Assembly: GCF_016889705.1 (NCBI RefSeq) | Contig: NZ_CP069526.1 | Coordinates: 7,513,001-7,577,000 of the forward strand | Source of the DNA: Amycolatopsis sp. FDAARGOS 1241 | Lineage (GTDB): Bacteria; Actinomycetota; Actinomycetes; Mycobacteriales; Pseudonocardiaceae | Direction of reading: 5' to 3' | DNA: 64,000 nt | Shown here: positions 25,112 through 33,865 of the stretch, one piece after another | Numbering within the stretch: the first letter of the stretch is position 1 | How the letters are laid out: the number at the start of each line of letters is the position of its first letter | Made by a program: the position numbers and the translations under genes | Notes under the pieces: generated by a model | Database searches by the model: none | What the model was told of the DNA's origin: nothing | The model's input: only the letters and a program-made list of their open reading frames with translations

Positions 25112-25622
25112 TTCGCTCTCCGGCCGAACGGGGGAACCTCAACCTGCTTTCCTGTCCCGCGCTTGCCCGGATCCTGCGGCTGATCGGCATGCCGTTGTTC
25201 CAGCAGAAGGAACACCTGGTAGATCTGCAACGTGTGATATCGGCTATGCCGAACATGCGTGTGTGGGCTCCGACGCCACTGCCGTTGCCCGACGAGATGC
25301 TGGCGATCGCCACGAACGCCGAGCTGGCCGCGGTACTGCGGCACGCGGTCGACGCATCAGGTCAGCCGAAGAGGTACCTGGCCGCGCAGTCGCTGCTGAA
25401 CCGCAGCCAGCTGTACTACCTCATCGATCCAGCACGGAACTCCCTGCCCCGCAAGCCTGCGCAGCTCGTCCGGCTTCTCGAGTCGTGCGCGGTCCCCTAC
25501 CGCCAGATCGTGCAAGTGGCGGAGCAGTGGCAGCGTCTCGATGAATGTCGCAACGCTGCGAGGATCAGACTTCCCGAGGCCGCATGAACCACACCCGCGT
25601 CAGGGTTGCGGGCTGAGCGAGC

Positions 25623-25656
25623 GGGGACCCGTCTGTCGTCAGACGGACGGGTCCCC
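25623..25656 (+). terminator. hairpin terminator after the interrupted HTH gene
   Basis: GGGGACCCGTC pairs with GACGGGTCCCC, and GTCTG with CAGAC further in, 35 bases after the stop at 25587. Confidence 0.6.
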
Positions 25657-25783
25657 CCTCGCCACGCGCCGACTGTTGTAGAAGAGACGCCTCTGGCGAG
25701 GGCAGGACCACGGTGAACATGGACGTGCTTTCTGCCGAGCAGCGCCGAGGCGGGTTCGGGCCGTCGAGGCCCGGTGCGCGCTC

Positions 25784-26413
25784 ATGGGCAGGCGGCACAA
25801 AGGCTGCGGGGCGGCGACGCTGTTCACCCACGACGAGTTCGAGTTCCTGCGATTTCTGCCTGGCGGTGTGCACGACGTCGAGCTGCTGCGCTGGTGCGAG
25901 CTGCAGCCTGGGCACGGCGGGCTGCACGAGACGCCGGGCCAGCAGGACAACGACAACGAGTGGTGGCCGTGCTGGGATCATGACGATCACGCCGCCGGCC
26001 GTGACCTGCGGATCCGCGTGCCATGCCCGGCCGAGTCCGGGCCGGACGCGCTCGGCGACACCGAGCCCTGCCTGCTCCCCGACGGGCATGCCGGCGACCA
26101 CGGGTACGAGTTCGACGTCGGCGATCCTGCCGGCCGCGCGGCCCGCCGGTGCTGCTGCCCGCTCTGCCGGCGCCCTGACGGACATGCAGGCGGCGAAACA
26201 GCGGCTGCTGCGCCGACACGGGCTGACCGGAGAGGTGTACTCGTACATGGCGAGCCTGCGGTTGTGGGAGGAGCACTTCGGGGGAGTCCTCGACGCGTCA
26301 CCTCGGCGGGGACACTCGGTCGCCCGCTCCACAGCTGTGCCGCATTCTCGCCACCGACTACGGGGCGCAGGGCTTCCTCGAGGCATTCACGCGTCCGCCC
26401 TACCTGCCGGTGA
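25784..26413 (+). pseudogene. unrecognised decayed gene(s) with Cys/His-rich motif
   Basis: The frame from ATG 25784 reads as protein-like up to about 26110: EFEFLRFLPGGVHDVELLRW, WWPCWDHDDHAAG and PCLLPDGHAGDHGYEFD, the last a Cys/His motif common in small actinomycete proteins. After that the sense moves to other frames: MQAAKQRLLRRHGLTGEVYS from ATG 26184, then QLCRILATDYGAQGFLEAF and VALTPAGRAALDAVDALL up to the IS630 fragment at about 26495. I read this as one or two genes broken by frameshifts. No function can be assigned. Confidence 0.35.
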
Positions 26414-26494
26414 GCAGATCCCCGGTAGCCACCGGCGTGGTCGTGGCCCTCACTCCGGCAGGCCGGGCGGCGCTCGACGCCGTCGATGCCCTGC

Positions 26495-26809
26495 TCGACT
26501 GGCAGCTCTACCTCGTGTGCGACAACCTCTCCCCGCACAAGAAAGCTGAGATCACTGACTGGTGCCAGGCCAACGAAGTGGAACTGGTGTTCACACCGAG
26601 CAACGCCTCGTGGTTGAACTGGATCGAACGCGAGTTCACCGCGCTGCGCTACTTCACTCTCGACGGCAGCGACTACCCCAGTCACACCGCCCAGGAGCGC
26701 GCGATCGCCCGCTACCTCCGCTGGCGAACCAGCGAGCCCATCCCAAACGCCGCTTCGCCATCCACTCCAAGATCCGCCGACCCGATTACCTACCCAACGT
26801 TGCTTGACG
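26495..26809 (+). pseudogene. IS630-type transposase, C-terminal fragment
   Basis: LYLVCDNLSPHKKAEITDWC, VFTPSNASWLNWIEREFTAL and LDGSDYPSHTAQERAIARYL are the DDE C-terminal third of an IS630-type transposase; a later frame change yields the natural end RFAIHSKIRRPDYLPNVA. The first two thirds are missing. It is an older remnant, different in sequence from the complete IS630 element that adjoins it. Confidence 0.8.
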
Positions 26810-26814
26810 AGGCA

Positions 26815-27888
26815 CTAGTCGTCTGTGTTTGAAGTGGTCTGACGGTTGGACTTCTTGAGGATCTCGTCGGCGGTTTTGGTCCAGATGAAGGGGTGGCAGC
26901 GTTCGTTCCAGCCGTCGATGAAGGCGCGGATCTTGGCGTTGAGGTCGTGGACGGAGCGGAAGCTGCCGCGGCGGATGGTTTGGCGTTCGATGATGCCGAA
27001 CCAGACCTCGACCAGGTTGAGCCAGGAGCCTGAGGTCGGGGTGAAATGGACGTGGATTCGCGGGTTCGCCGCGAGCCAGTCGCGGATCTCGGGACGCTTG
27101 TGCGTGGCGTAGTTGTCCATCACCAGGTGTAGCTCGTCGTCGGGGTAGGCGCGGGCGAGCTGTTTGAGGAATACCAGGAACTCCTGGTGCCGGTGCCGCG
27201 GTTTGACTGCGCCAGTGACCTTGCCGGTGGCGATTTCCAGCGCGGCGAACAGGGTGGTGGTGCCGTGCCGGACATAGTCGTGGGTGCGCCGCTCGACCTG
27301 TCCAGGTTGCATCGGCAGCATTGGCTGGGTCCGGTCCAACGCTTGGACCTGGGACTTCTCGTCGACACAGAGCACGATCGCGTTCTCCGGCGGCGCCAGA
27401 TACAACCCCACCACGTCGGTGACCTTGGCGACCAGCTCTGGGTCGGTGGAGAACTTGAACGTCTCGCTCCGCCAAGGCTGCACCCCGTAGTCCCGCCACG
27501 CGCGGGCCACCGTGCCGTTGCTGATCCGCAGCCGGGCGGCCAGCAGCCGGCTCGACCAGTGCGTCACGCCGAGCTTCTTCGGCGGCGGCTTCAGCGTGGC
27601 CGCAACGATCTCTCGATGGTCCACCAGCCGGGGCCGCCCCGAGCGCGCCTCGTCGTGCAGGCCGTCGATCCCACCACCCTCATAACGTTCCCGCCAGCCG
27701 ATCACGGTCGGCCGCGACACCCCGACCCGTTCGGCGATCACACTGTTCGCCACGCCCTCGGCGGCCAGCAGCACGATCCGCGCCCGCTGCGCCAGGCCCG
27801 CCCGCACCGACGAACTCCTGGTCAACGACAGCAACCGCTCACGATCACCATCACGAAGAGACAGCGCGGCAGCCGGTCGATTCGCCAT
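26815..27888 (-). CDS. IS630-family transposase
   Basis: About 357 residues from ATG 27888 (an upstream in-frame start would extend into the inverted repeat). The N terminus has a helix-turn-helix (IAERVGVSRPTVIGWRERYE) and winged linker; the catalytic core shows VLCVDEKSQVQALDRTQPML, LHLVMDNYATHKRPEIRDWL and FTPTSGSWLNLVEVWFGII, the three DDE segments. Its stop codon uses the flanking TA. The gene looks intact and potentially active. Confidence 0.93.
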   Translation of the reverse strand: MANRPAAALSLRDGDRERLLSLTRSSSVRAGLAQRARIVLLAAEGVANSVIAERVGVSRPTVIGWRERYEGGGIDGLHDEARSGRPRLVDHREIVAATLKPPPKKLGVTHWSSRLLAARLRISNGTVARAWRDYGVQPWRSETFKFSTDPELVAKVTDVVGLYLAPPENAIVLCVDEKSQVQALDRTQPMLPMQPGQVERRTHDYVRHGTTTLFAALEIATGKVTGAVKPRHRHQEFLVFLKQLARAYPDDELHLVMDNYATHKRPEIRDWLAANPRIHVHFTPTSGSWLNLVEVWFGIIERQTIRRGSFRSVHDLNAKIRAFIDGWNERCHPFIWTKTADEILKKSNRQTTSNTDD

Positions 27889-27939
27889 ACCGCATTCTGA
27901 CACCCACCCAACCGTCAAACAACTAACGACACGCGACAC
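26818..27939. mobile_element. IS630-family insertion sequence
   Basis: A 1122-bp element flanked by TA on both sides (26816-26817 and 27940-27941), the IS630 target. The ends form an imperfect inverted repeat of about 35 bp with matching inner block GACGGTTGG. One full-length transposase is encoded on the minus strand. It lies next to, not inside, the older IS630 fragment. Confidence 0.8.
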
Positions 27940-27962
27940 TAGCGCGCACAGTCACATCTCAG

Positions 27963-28232
27963 TTACTCCTCGAGAATGACCTCAGATGGCCATTTCGTGA
28001 GGAAAGCGCCGAGCGCGTTGTCGATGAGGACCCCCTGGGGCGTGGGTTCCTGGCCGGGCCCCAGGTGCTCGGAGAAGGCGTCGGCTAAGGCGTCAATCAC
28101 TGCTTCTTGCTGGTCCATGGTCGGCTTTTCCTGTGCCCGAAGGGCAGCCAGCAGCTCGGGGTCTCGTTCTGCAAGCAAGCTGATGATGATGTCCCGGAAT
28201 TCGTCCGGGAGGGTATCGATGACGCTGTTCAC
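27963..28232 (-). CDS. probable immunity protein to the adjacent T7SS effector
   Basis: An 89-residue, acidic, helical protein (VIDTLPDEFRDIIISLLAER, VIDALADAFSEHLGPGQEPT, LIDNALGAFLTKWPSEVILE). The GTG start at 28232 overlaps the effector stop (GTGA), so translation is coupled. Small acidic proteins encoded directly after polymorphic toxins are typically their cognate inhibitors. The family pattern (EPT-x-x-G with a final hydrophobic helix) recalls actinomycete toxin neighbours. Function inferred from position and composition. Confidence 0.6.
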   Translation of the reverse strand: MNSVIDTLPDEFRDIIISLLAERDPELLAALRAQEKPTMDQQEAVIDALADAFSEHLGPGQEPTPQGVLIDNALGAFLTKWPSEVILEE

Positions 28233-29385
28233 GGCTTCCTCCAGCCGGCTTGGGTGCGGGCCCACGCAGTGACGACCTTTCCATCTTTGTTGAGGTTCAC
28301 CACCGCGTCCTTTCCAGTGAAGCGGTAAGCGCCACCGTAGGCGTCGGACCGGTATTTCGGGGGTATGACGGGGTTTTTGACCGCGTCGTGGGCGGCGGCG
28401 TCGTTCACGCCGTGTCCGTCGCGGGTGGCCATTTGCTCCTCACCGTGCGCGGTCTTGCCGGTGATCTCCTTGGGCGCTGGGAACGGCGGTTCGGTCTCGG
28501 CCGGCGCGGGGCTGCTGCCGTGGTTGGTGTTCGCCGGTGATACCCGGTCGTCGCCTGCGGCGTGGACTGCCATGTTCATGGCACCAACACCGGTCATGGA
28601 GACGCCCGCAGCTATCCCCGCCGCGGAGACCACGTTCAGCGGCACACCAGCGACGGCGCCCGCACCGGTGGCATCCAGGAGGCCACCAAGCCCTTCCCCG
28701 GCCGAGCTGATGACGGTGAGCCCGATTCCGGCTGCGGCGGTCAGCGCATCTCCGGGGTGGTTCAGGATGGCGTTGCCGATGGAGGCCGAGAAGTTGACGA
28801 GGTAGCCGCCGGCGTCGGCGAGGAAGTTTCCCGCGTCGTCGAGCCAACTGGAGTCCTGGGGTGCTCCGCTGGCGGCATCGCTGATGGCGCCCGCGACGGT
28901 GTCACCGACTTCAGTGAGCTGGGCACGGGCGCGGTTGAGAATGTCTTGGGCGGCCTGACGAGACGCCGTGCCGGGATCTGTGAATCCCGGGGTCGGTTCG
29001 CCGTTGGCGGCTGCTTGTGCCGCAGCTTGGTCGTGCTGGGCCTGTGCGCGCTGGGTGGCGGCCTGGGCCTGATTCCACGCGGCGATCGCCTCGGTCGCCT
29101 GCCTTGAGCCCAGCGCAGCGTGCTGGCGTAGTGGTCCAGGGCATCGGCTGCGGACAGCAGCGAGTCGGCGGCGGCGTACCACTTGCCCGGTTCGTAGGAG
29201 AACTTGTCGTGGAATGCATGCGCCGCCGGTCCGGTCCAGGCTCCCGTATCGATCGCTTTGAGACCGTCGGACGCGCGGCCCGCCCGGTCGGCGCGAGCAC
29301 GCAACACTCGAACGTTGTCTTCGATGGCCTGTGGCTTACCCGGCACCAGCTCGGCTGGATCCTGGGTCTGTCCCAGTTCAGCCAT
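28229..29385 (-). pseudogene. T7SS (ESX) effector with C-terminal toxin domain, frameshifted
   Basis: From ATG 29385 the protein begins with the T7SS-signal pattern LGQTQDPAELVPGKP, IDTGAWTGPAAHAFHDKF, ALDHYASTLRWAQ. Near 29106 one base appears missing; the sense continues in another frame as RQATEAIAAWNQAQAATQR, then Ala/Gly-rich membrane-like stretches (LTAAAGIGLTVISSAGEGLG) and a C-terminal domain with EEQMATRDGHG ... YRFTGKDAVVNLNKDGKVVT. That tail resembles BECR-type ribonuclease toxins. Either the gene is broken or the base is a sequence error. It overlaps partner genes on both sides. Confidence 0.7.
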
Positions 29386-29698
29386 CGTTGACTGCTCCCA
29401 CGGCTGGATCAGTCTTCAACGAGCGGGTGGCTGCTTCGTCGATCGCGCGGTATGCCTGAGTCGCGCGGGAGAGCGTGTCCGCGATGGCGCCGGCATCGTC
29501 GGTGAGCGTGTCGAGCCCGTCACTCCAGCGCACGCAGAAGTCCATCAACGCGTCGTGCACACCACCATGCCCGTATAGACTGCTTTCGCCGCAGAGCCCG
29601 CGAAGCTCGAAATTCTCCTGATCATCCACGCACTGCCTGATGCCGCTTGCGGCCTCATCAAGCTTGTCCACATCGACGTGAAACCCAGACCCATCCAC
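29378..29698 (-). CDS. ESX secretion-associated partner protein (WXG100/EspC-like)
   Basis: A 106-residue helical protein starting at GTG 29698 six bases after GAGGGGGA. The opening MDGSGFHVDVDKLDEAASGI and the later DGLDTLTDDAGAIADTLSRA fit small ESX-associated proteins that pair with T7SS effectors. Its stop overlaps the effector start by eight bases. It probably acts as the effector's secretion partner or chaperone. The core ESX secretion machinery is not in this window, so export would use a system elsewhere in the genome. Confidence 0.7.
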   Translation of the reverse strand: MDGSGFHVDVDKLDEAASGIRQCVDDQENFELRGLCGESSLYGHGGVHDALMDFCVRWSDGLDTLTDDAGAIADTLSRATQAYRAIDEAATRSLKTDPAVGAVNDG

Positions 29699-29716
29699 CG
29701 CAGCTCCCCCTCAGCA

Positions 29717-30766
29717 AATGCTCGCGGTTGTCGGGGTGGTGGCCGAGCCGCCGGGCCTGCGCGATGTCCGGTGTCCACCGGCGATCAGCCAGGTTTGTGG
29801 CTGTGGCGCAACCCATGGAACGTCAAACCCGGTCGTACCTGCACACACCCAACGCGAGCACCAGGTCCTGTGCTGTCCACCGCCGGCCGGAACACCCGCC
29901 GCAGGACCGTCGAACGCCACACCCGGCAACCACTCGGCGTCGTGAACACAAACCGGTACGGATGGGTTTAGAGATGCGCACGGAGCAACTTCACCAGAAA
30001 CAGCGGCAACGAGACCGTGCTCGCGGACGACGGCGTCTTCGGCGGACCCAACCATCGGACCGAACCCGACTTGTGCAACGACCCCACCAACGGATCGATC
30101 ACCAGCACACCGCGTTGCCCATCGACATTCTCGCGACACAGACCCGCCAACTCACCCCACCGGCAGCCCGTCCACTCAGCAGTGATCGCCAGCAGCCGCG
30201 CGATCGGACCACCCAGAACGCCTGCCTGATCGGCGATGGCACCACGTCCTCCGGCATCGCCCACACCCGCTCCGCCGTCACCGCGCGCGCCCGCCGGCCA
30301 CGCCTCCGCCGACGACGAACCGGAGTACACGGGATCAACTGTTCGTTCACCGCATCAGCGAAAATCATCGGCAACAGATTGACCAAACCATGCACCGCCG
30401 CCGGCGCGAAGCCCGCGTGCTGCAGATCTCGAATCCATTCAGCCACCCCAACGGCGTCACCGCACCCAACGCCACGACACCAAACCGCGGCAAAATGTGA
30501 CACCTCAGGCGACTGCGGTAACTCTCCACCGTGCGCGGATCCAAATCCAGTGGGTGGAGCCACCGCCCCACCCACTCCCCCACCGTCACCGCACTGTCAA
30601 CCGGATCAATCCACACCTGGCGGCGCCGAGCCGTCTCCAATCCAGCCGCATACGCCAACGCATCACGCCGTGACCCAGACCCCGACACCGACCCCACAGC
30701 CGGCCCCGACCGCCGATACCGCACCGCCACGACCCGATTCCAACCTGCTCCACCCGCGCCATCACA
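29717..30766 (-). pseudogene. decayed tyrosine site-specific integrase
   Basis: Fragments in several frames line up as a tyrosine recombinase of phage/AICE type: N-terminal MARVEQVGIGSWR, core-binding VGEWVGRWLHPLDLDPRTVE and SYRSRLRCHILPRFG, catalytic LLAITAEWTGCRWGELAGL with the first Arg, KTPSSASTVSLPLFLVKLL, and near the end the HxxR block (GLRH-like, now out of frame) with TPDIAQARRLGHHPDN. At least four frameshifts are needed, and the final Tyr region is cut off near 29720. It is inactive and marks old mobile DNA. Confidence 0.75.
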
Positions 30767-30929
30767 ACCTCCAACCGCTCACCCCAGGCCCGAGTTTGCA
30801 ACGGGGGAAGGCAGTCGAGGTGAGTTCCACCAGTGACACCGATGCCCACGACGAGCAAGAAGAGGCTGCTGGCCTCACTCCACCTGCTGACCTGGTCGCA
30901 GGCTGGGTCAAACCGGCGCTCTCCCGGTC

Positions 30930-31802
30930 TTAGATGTCGGCGGCGGTGCGGAAGCCGGTGTTGCCGCTGGAGCTGTCCGGGGTGTTGCCGGTGCGGGCGG
31001 CGACGCGGTAGCGGTTGCAGTAGGACTCGTGGCACAGGTACGAGCCGCCGCGCATCGAGCGGTTGCCGGTGCCGAACCAGTCGGCGCACCACTCCCACAC
31101 GTTGCCCGACACGTTGTAGAGACCGAACCCATTGGGCTGGAACGCATCCACCGGGGCGGTGCCGACGTGGCCGTCCTCTTCCGTATTGTGCACCGGGAAG
31201 CGGCCCTGCCAGATGTTGCACCGGTGCTCCCCGCCCGGCGTCAGCTCGTCACCCCACGGGAACCGGGCCTGGTCCAGCCCACCGCGCGCGGCGTACTCCC
31301 ACTCGGCCTCACTCGGCAGCCGACGCCCGGCCCAGGCGCAATAAGCGAGCGCGTCGGTCCAGGACACGTGGACCACGGGGTGGTCCTGCCGCAGCGAAAC
31401 GTCGCTGCCCGGCCCCTCCGGCGCCCGCCAGTACGCGCCCGAAACACCGATCCACCACGGCGTCTGCTGCGGCCGCGGCGCCCCCTTGCGCAACGCCGAC
31501 GGCACGAACTTCGCGAACACATACGTCCAACCGAACTTCTCCGCATCGGTTCGGTAGCCGGTCGCGTCCACGAACTCCGCGAAGCGCGCGTTCGTCACCG
31601 CGAACGCGTCGATCGCAAACGGCGCGACGGTCACCTCACGCACCGGGCCCTCGCGATCATCGGGGAACCCGTCAGCGTCGTCGGTACCCATCCGGAAGGT
31701 GCCGCCGGGCAGCACGAGCAGACCGTCGGTGTTGGTCGCCGGACCGAGCACGACGTCACCCGAGCCCCCCGACGAGCGGGACGGCGGACAGCAATGCGAC
31801 AC
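30930..31802 (-). CDS. formylglycine-generating enzyme (sulfatase maturase)
   Basis: A 290-residue SUMF1/FGE-type enzyme that converts a sulfatase active-site Cys to formylglycine with oxygen and copper. Visible landmarks are PGGTFRMGTDDADGFPDDRE, VHVSWTDALAYCAWAGRRLP, GNVWEWCADWF and the active-site pair in GGSYLCHESYCNRYRVAAR, ending SGNTGFR. It starts at GTG 31802 behind GGAGG. It closes the unit sulfatase-DUF202-DUF202-FGE and presumably matures all the Cys-type sulfatases in this locus. The assignment is secure from motifs; copper use is family knowledge. Confidence 0.93.
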   Translation of the reverse strand: MSHCCPPSRSSGGSGDVVLGPATNTDGLLVLPGGTFRMGTDDADGFPDDREGPVREVTVAPFAIDAFAVTNARFAEFVDATGYRTDAEKFGWTYVFAKFVPSALRKGAPRPQQTPWWIGVSGAYWRAPEGPGSDVSLRQDHPVVHVSWTDALAYCAWAGRRLPSEAEWEYAARGGLDQARFPWGDELTPGGEHRCNIWQGRFPVHNTEEDGHVGTAPVDAFQPNGFGLYNVSGNVWEWCADWFGTGNRSMRGGSYLCHESYCNRYRVAARTGNTPDSSSGNTGFRTAADI

Positions 31803-31811
31803 GAAAACCTC

Positions 31812-32084
31812 CTACTCGCACACTAACCGCACGGTGACCAGCAGCGCCGTGACGCACGCCGCACCTGCCGAAACCCGCAGCCGCCACGGACGGGTGCCCG
31901 GGCGCCGCGCAGTCAGCCAACAGAGGACGACCACCACGACCGCACACCCGCCCGCGGCCAGGTCCAGCACCGAACCGGCCGCGAACCCGGTGCGCAGCAG
32001 CAGTGCAGCCGCCACCGCAGCGGACAGCCCCGTTCGCTGCCACGCCAGGGCCGTGCGCTCTGGCTGCAGCCCGCGATCGCTCAC
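31812..32084 (-). CDS. DUF202 membrane protein (second of a pair)
   Basis: A 90-residue protein with the DUF202/YidH signature ERTALAWQRTGLSAAVAAAL and three predicted spans. It overlaps the preceding DUF202 gene (ATGA) and is followed after 9 bases by the FGE gene. DUF202 proteins have no established role; pairs of them beside sulfatase genes recur in actinomycetes, which makes an envelope role in the same pathway possible. Confidence 0.8.
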   Translation of the reverse strand: MSDRGLQPERTALAWQRTGLSAAVAAALLLRTGFAAGSVLDLAAGGCAVVVVVLCWLTARRPGTRPWRLRVSAGAACVTALLVTVRLVCE

Positions 32085-32431
32085 CGCACCACCACGACGA
32101 GCACCACAAGCAGGCCGGTCAGCGCGGCGACCACGCCGACCACCGCGGGCAGCCAGTCCATCGGCAGCGGCCGACGGTGCCGCATCGCGCGCTGCACCGT
32201 CGCCCAGCGCCGGTAAGCCAGCCCGGCCAGCACCGTACCGGCCACCGCGAGCAGCACCGCGAGGCCGGTGCGCACGCCGGCGACGGGGAACGGCGGCACG
32301 AGCTGCGTCAACGCCACCGACCCGGCCACCAGTGCCAGCGAAGTGCGCAGCCAGGCGAGGAACGTGCGCTCGTTGGCCAGAGTGAACCGGTAGTCCGGCT
32401 CCTCACCCTCCGTGTACCAGCGCGGGCTCAC
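32081..32431 (-). CDS. DUF202 membrane protein (YidH-like)
   Basis: A 116-residue protein with the DUF202 motif LANERTFLAWLRTSLALVAG and three spans (about residues 30-50, 58-76 and 93-115). The GTG start directly abuts the sulfatase stop, and its own stop overlaps the next DUF202 gene. Cotranscribed with sulfatase and FGE. Function unknown. Confidence 0.85.
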   Translation of the reverse strand: MSPRWYTEGEEPDYRFTLANERTFLAWLRTSLALVAGSVALTQLVPPFPVAGVRTGLAVLLAVAGTVLAGLAYRRWATVQRAMRHRRPLPMDWLPAVVGVVAALTGLLVVLVVVVR

Positions 32432-33865
32432 TCAGACTCCCGCCGGCCGCGGCTGGCTCGGGTGCGGCTTGTCGCCCAGCCGGGCCTGCTCCCGCCACAT
32501 CGCGGTCTTGAGTTCCTCGCGGATCTCGGCGTAGGCCGGGTCGTCGTAGACGTTGCGTAGTTCCTGCGGATCGGCAACCAGGTCGTAGAGCTCCCACTCC
32601 GGCGGGTAGGTGAACGGCCCCGTACCGGGGATCCCGAGCCCGTCGTTGTAGAAGTAGATGAGCTTGTACCGCTCCGACCGGTAGCCGTAGTGCGCGGGCG
32701 CGCGGTGGAACTTGTCGTCGTGTTCCCAGTAGCGGTAGTAGATTCCCGTGGCGGGTGGGTGCTCCGGCCTGCCGAGCAGGTCGGGCCAGAAGCTGCGGCC
32801 CTGCATGCGCGGGTGGTGGGGCACGTCGGCGGCGTCGAGGATCGCCTGGGCGAAGTCCACATTGGTCACCATGTCCGTGAAGGCCTCGCCGGCGCCCAGG
32901 CGGCGCGGGTAGCTGAGCACGAACGGCATCCGCAGCGATTCCTCGTACATGAACCGCTTGTCGAACCAACCGTGGTCGCCGAGGAAAAAGCCCTGGTCGG
33001 AGGCGTACATCAGCAGGGTGTCGTCGAAGTCGCCGCGGGCGCGCAGCCAGTCGATCACCCGGCCGACGTTGTCGTCCACGCTGGCCACGCAGGCCAGGTA
33101 GTCCTCCATGAACCGCTGGTACTTCCAGATCGCCAGCTCCTCGTAGGTCAGTCCCTCGGGCGGGGTGACCTTGAGGTCCTCCTCGTTCAGGTTCTCGGCG
33201 AGCCGCACGGCGGCGCGACGGGCCGAGGACGAGCGGGTGGCGTAGTCGTCGTCGAACGTCGCGGGCAGGGGCACCGGATCGGTGTACATCCCCTGGTGCT
33301 TCTCGTCCGGTTCCCACGGCCGGTGCGGGGCCTTGTGGTAGATCAGCACGCACCACGGATCGTCGCCGTCGAGGCCGTCGACCCAGTCCGTGGCGAGGTC
33401 GGTGATGATGTCGGTCGCGTAGCCCTCGACCGTGCGCAGGCCGTCGGCGGAGAGGAACCGGGGGTTCCAGTACTCCCCCTGCTCGATCACGACGTCCCAG
33501 TAGTCGAAGTTCTGCGGGTCGTGGCCGGCGCCGTCGCCCATGTGCCACTTGCCGATCATCGCGGTGCGGTAGCCCGCTTCGCGCAGCTGGCTGATGAAGG
33601 TCGGCTGGCTCGCGTCGATCGGGGTGACGAGCGTGGTCACTCCGTTCACGTGGCTGTAGGTGCCGGTCAGGATCGACGCCCGGCTGGACGAACACAAGGC
33701 GTTGGTGGCGAAGCAGTTGTCGAAGCGCCAGCCGTTCTCTGCGATCTCGTCGATGCGCGGTGTCCGGTTGACGACCGAGCCGTACGCGCCTATCGAGTGC
33801 GAAGCGTGATCATCGGTCAGGATCATCACGATGTTGGGCCGACGGTCGCACGTCGCGCTGCCCAT
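32432..33865 (-). CDS. type I sulfatase (CSSSR active site)
   Basis: A 477-residue alkaline-phosphatase-superfamily sulfatase with no signal peptide. The N-terminal metal site is IVMILTDDHASHSIGAYG; the formylglycine site is ALCSSSRASILTGTYSH, in which the usual C-x-P-S-R proline is serine; later come MIGKWHMGD and YASDQGFFLGDHGWFDKRF. It should hydrolyse sulfate esters in the cytoplasm, probably of an imported sugar. Its ATG follows GGGAGGGAA. It lies 56 bases after another sulfatase gene and is followed directly by the DUF202 pair and the maturase. Confidence 0.93.
   Translation of the reverse strand: MGSATCDRRPNIVMILTDDHASHSIGAYGSVVNRTPRIDEIAENGWRFDNCFATNALCSSSRASILTGTYSHVNGVTTLVTPIDASQPTFISQLREAGYRTAMIGKWHMGDGAGHDPQNFDYWDVVIEQGEYWNPRFLSADGLRTVEGYATDIITDLATDWVDGLDGDDPWCVLIYHKAPHRPWEPDEKHQGMYTDPVPLPATFDDDYATRSSSARRAAVRLAENLNEEDLKVTPPEGLTYEELAIWKYQRFMEDYLACVASVDDNVGRVIDWLRARGDFDDTLLMYASDQGFFLGDHGWFDKRFMYEESLRMPFVLSYPRRLGAGEAFTDMVTNVDFAQAILDAADVPHHPRMQGRSFWPDLLGRPEHPPATGIYYRYWEHDDKFHRAPAHYGYRSERYKLIYFYNDGLGIPGTGPFTYPPEWELYDLVADPQELRNVYDDPAYAEIREELKTAMWREQARLGDKPHPSQPRPAGV

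Larger units (their letters stand above)
23850..25141. mobile_element. IS3-family insertion sequence
   Basis: A 1292-bp element starting TG and ending CA. Imperfect inverted repeats begin TGAGGTTCCCCCG and share GGAGAGC further in. The trinucleotide ACC is duplicated on both sides (23847-23849 and 25142-25144), the usual 3-bp IS3 target duplication. It carries orfA and orfB on the plus strand. The clean duplication and intact genes point to a recent insertion. Confidence 0.88.
23672..25587 (+). pseudogene. helix-turn-helix gene interrupted by IS3
   Basis: The gene starts at GTG 23672 behind GGGGAAG and reads through ALSWNETVRVARVLPFLVQA to FLDGRHL, where the IS3 element enters at 23850. Beyond the element (from 25145) the same frame resumes without loss as SCPALARILRLIGMPLFQQK and runs to 25587. 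Removing the IS and one copy of the ACC duplication gives an intact 206-residue protein. It has two helix-turn-helix-like segments: WTSFPLDAIQGFLDGR early and KRYLAAQSLLNRSQLYYLID late, resembling XRE-type DNA-binding modules. The intact protein was probably a regulator coupled to the small membrane protein before it. Confidence 0.7.

Noticed and set aside
24022..25587. The 521-codon plus-strand frame as a single transposase-containing protein
   Set aside because: Its first part is an out-of-frame reading of OrfB; only the tail after 25145 is real, as the 3' half of the IS-interrupted HTH gene.
29647..30933. A 428-codon plus-strand frame
   Set aside because: Pro/Thr/Arg-rich antisense of the decayed integrase.
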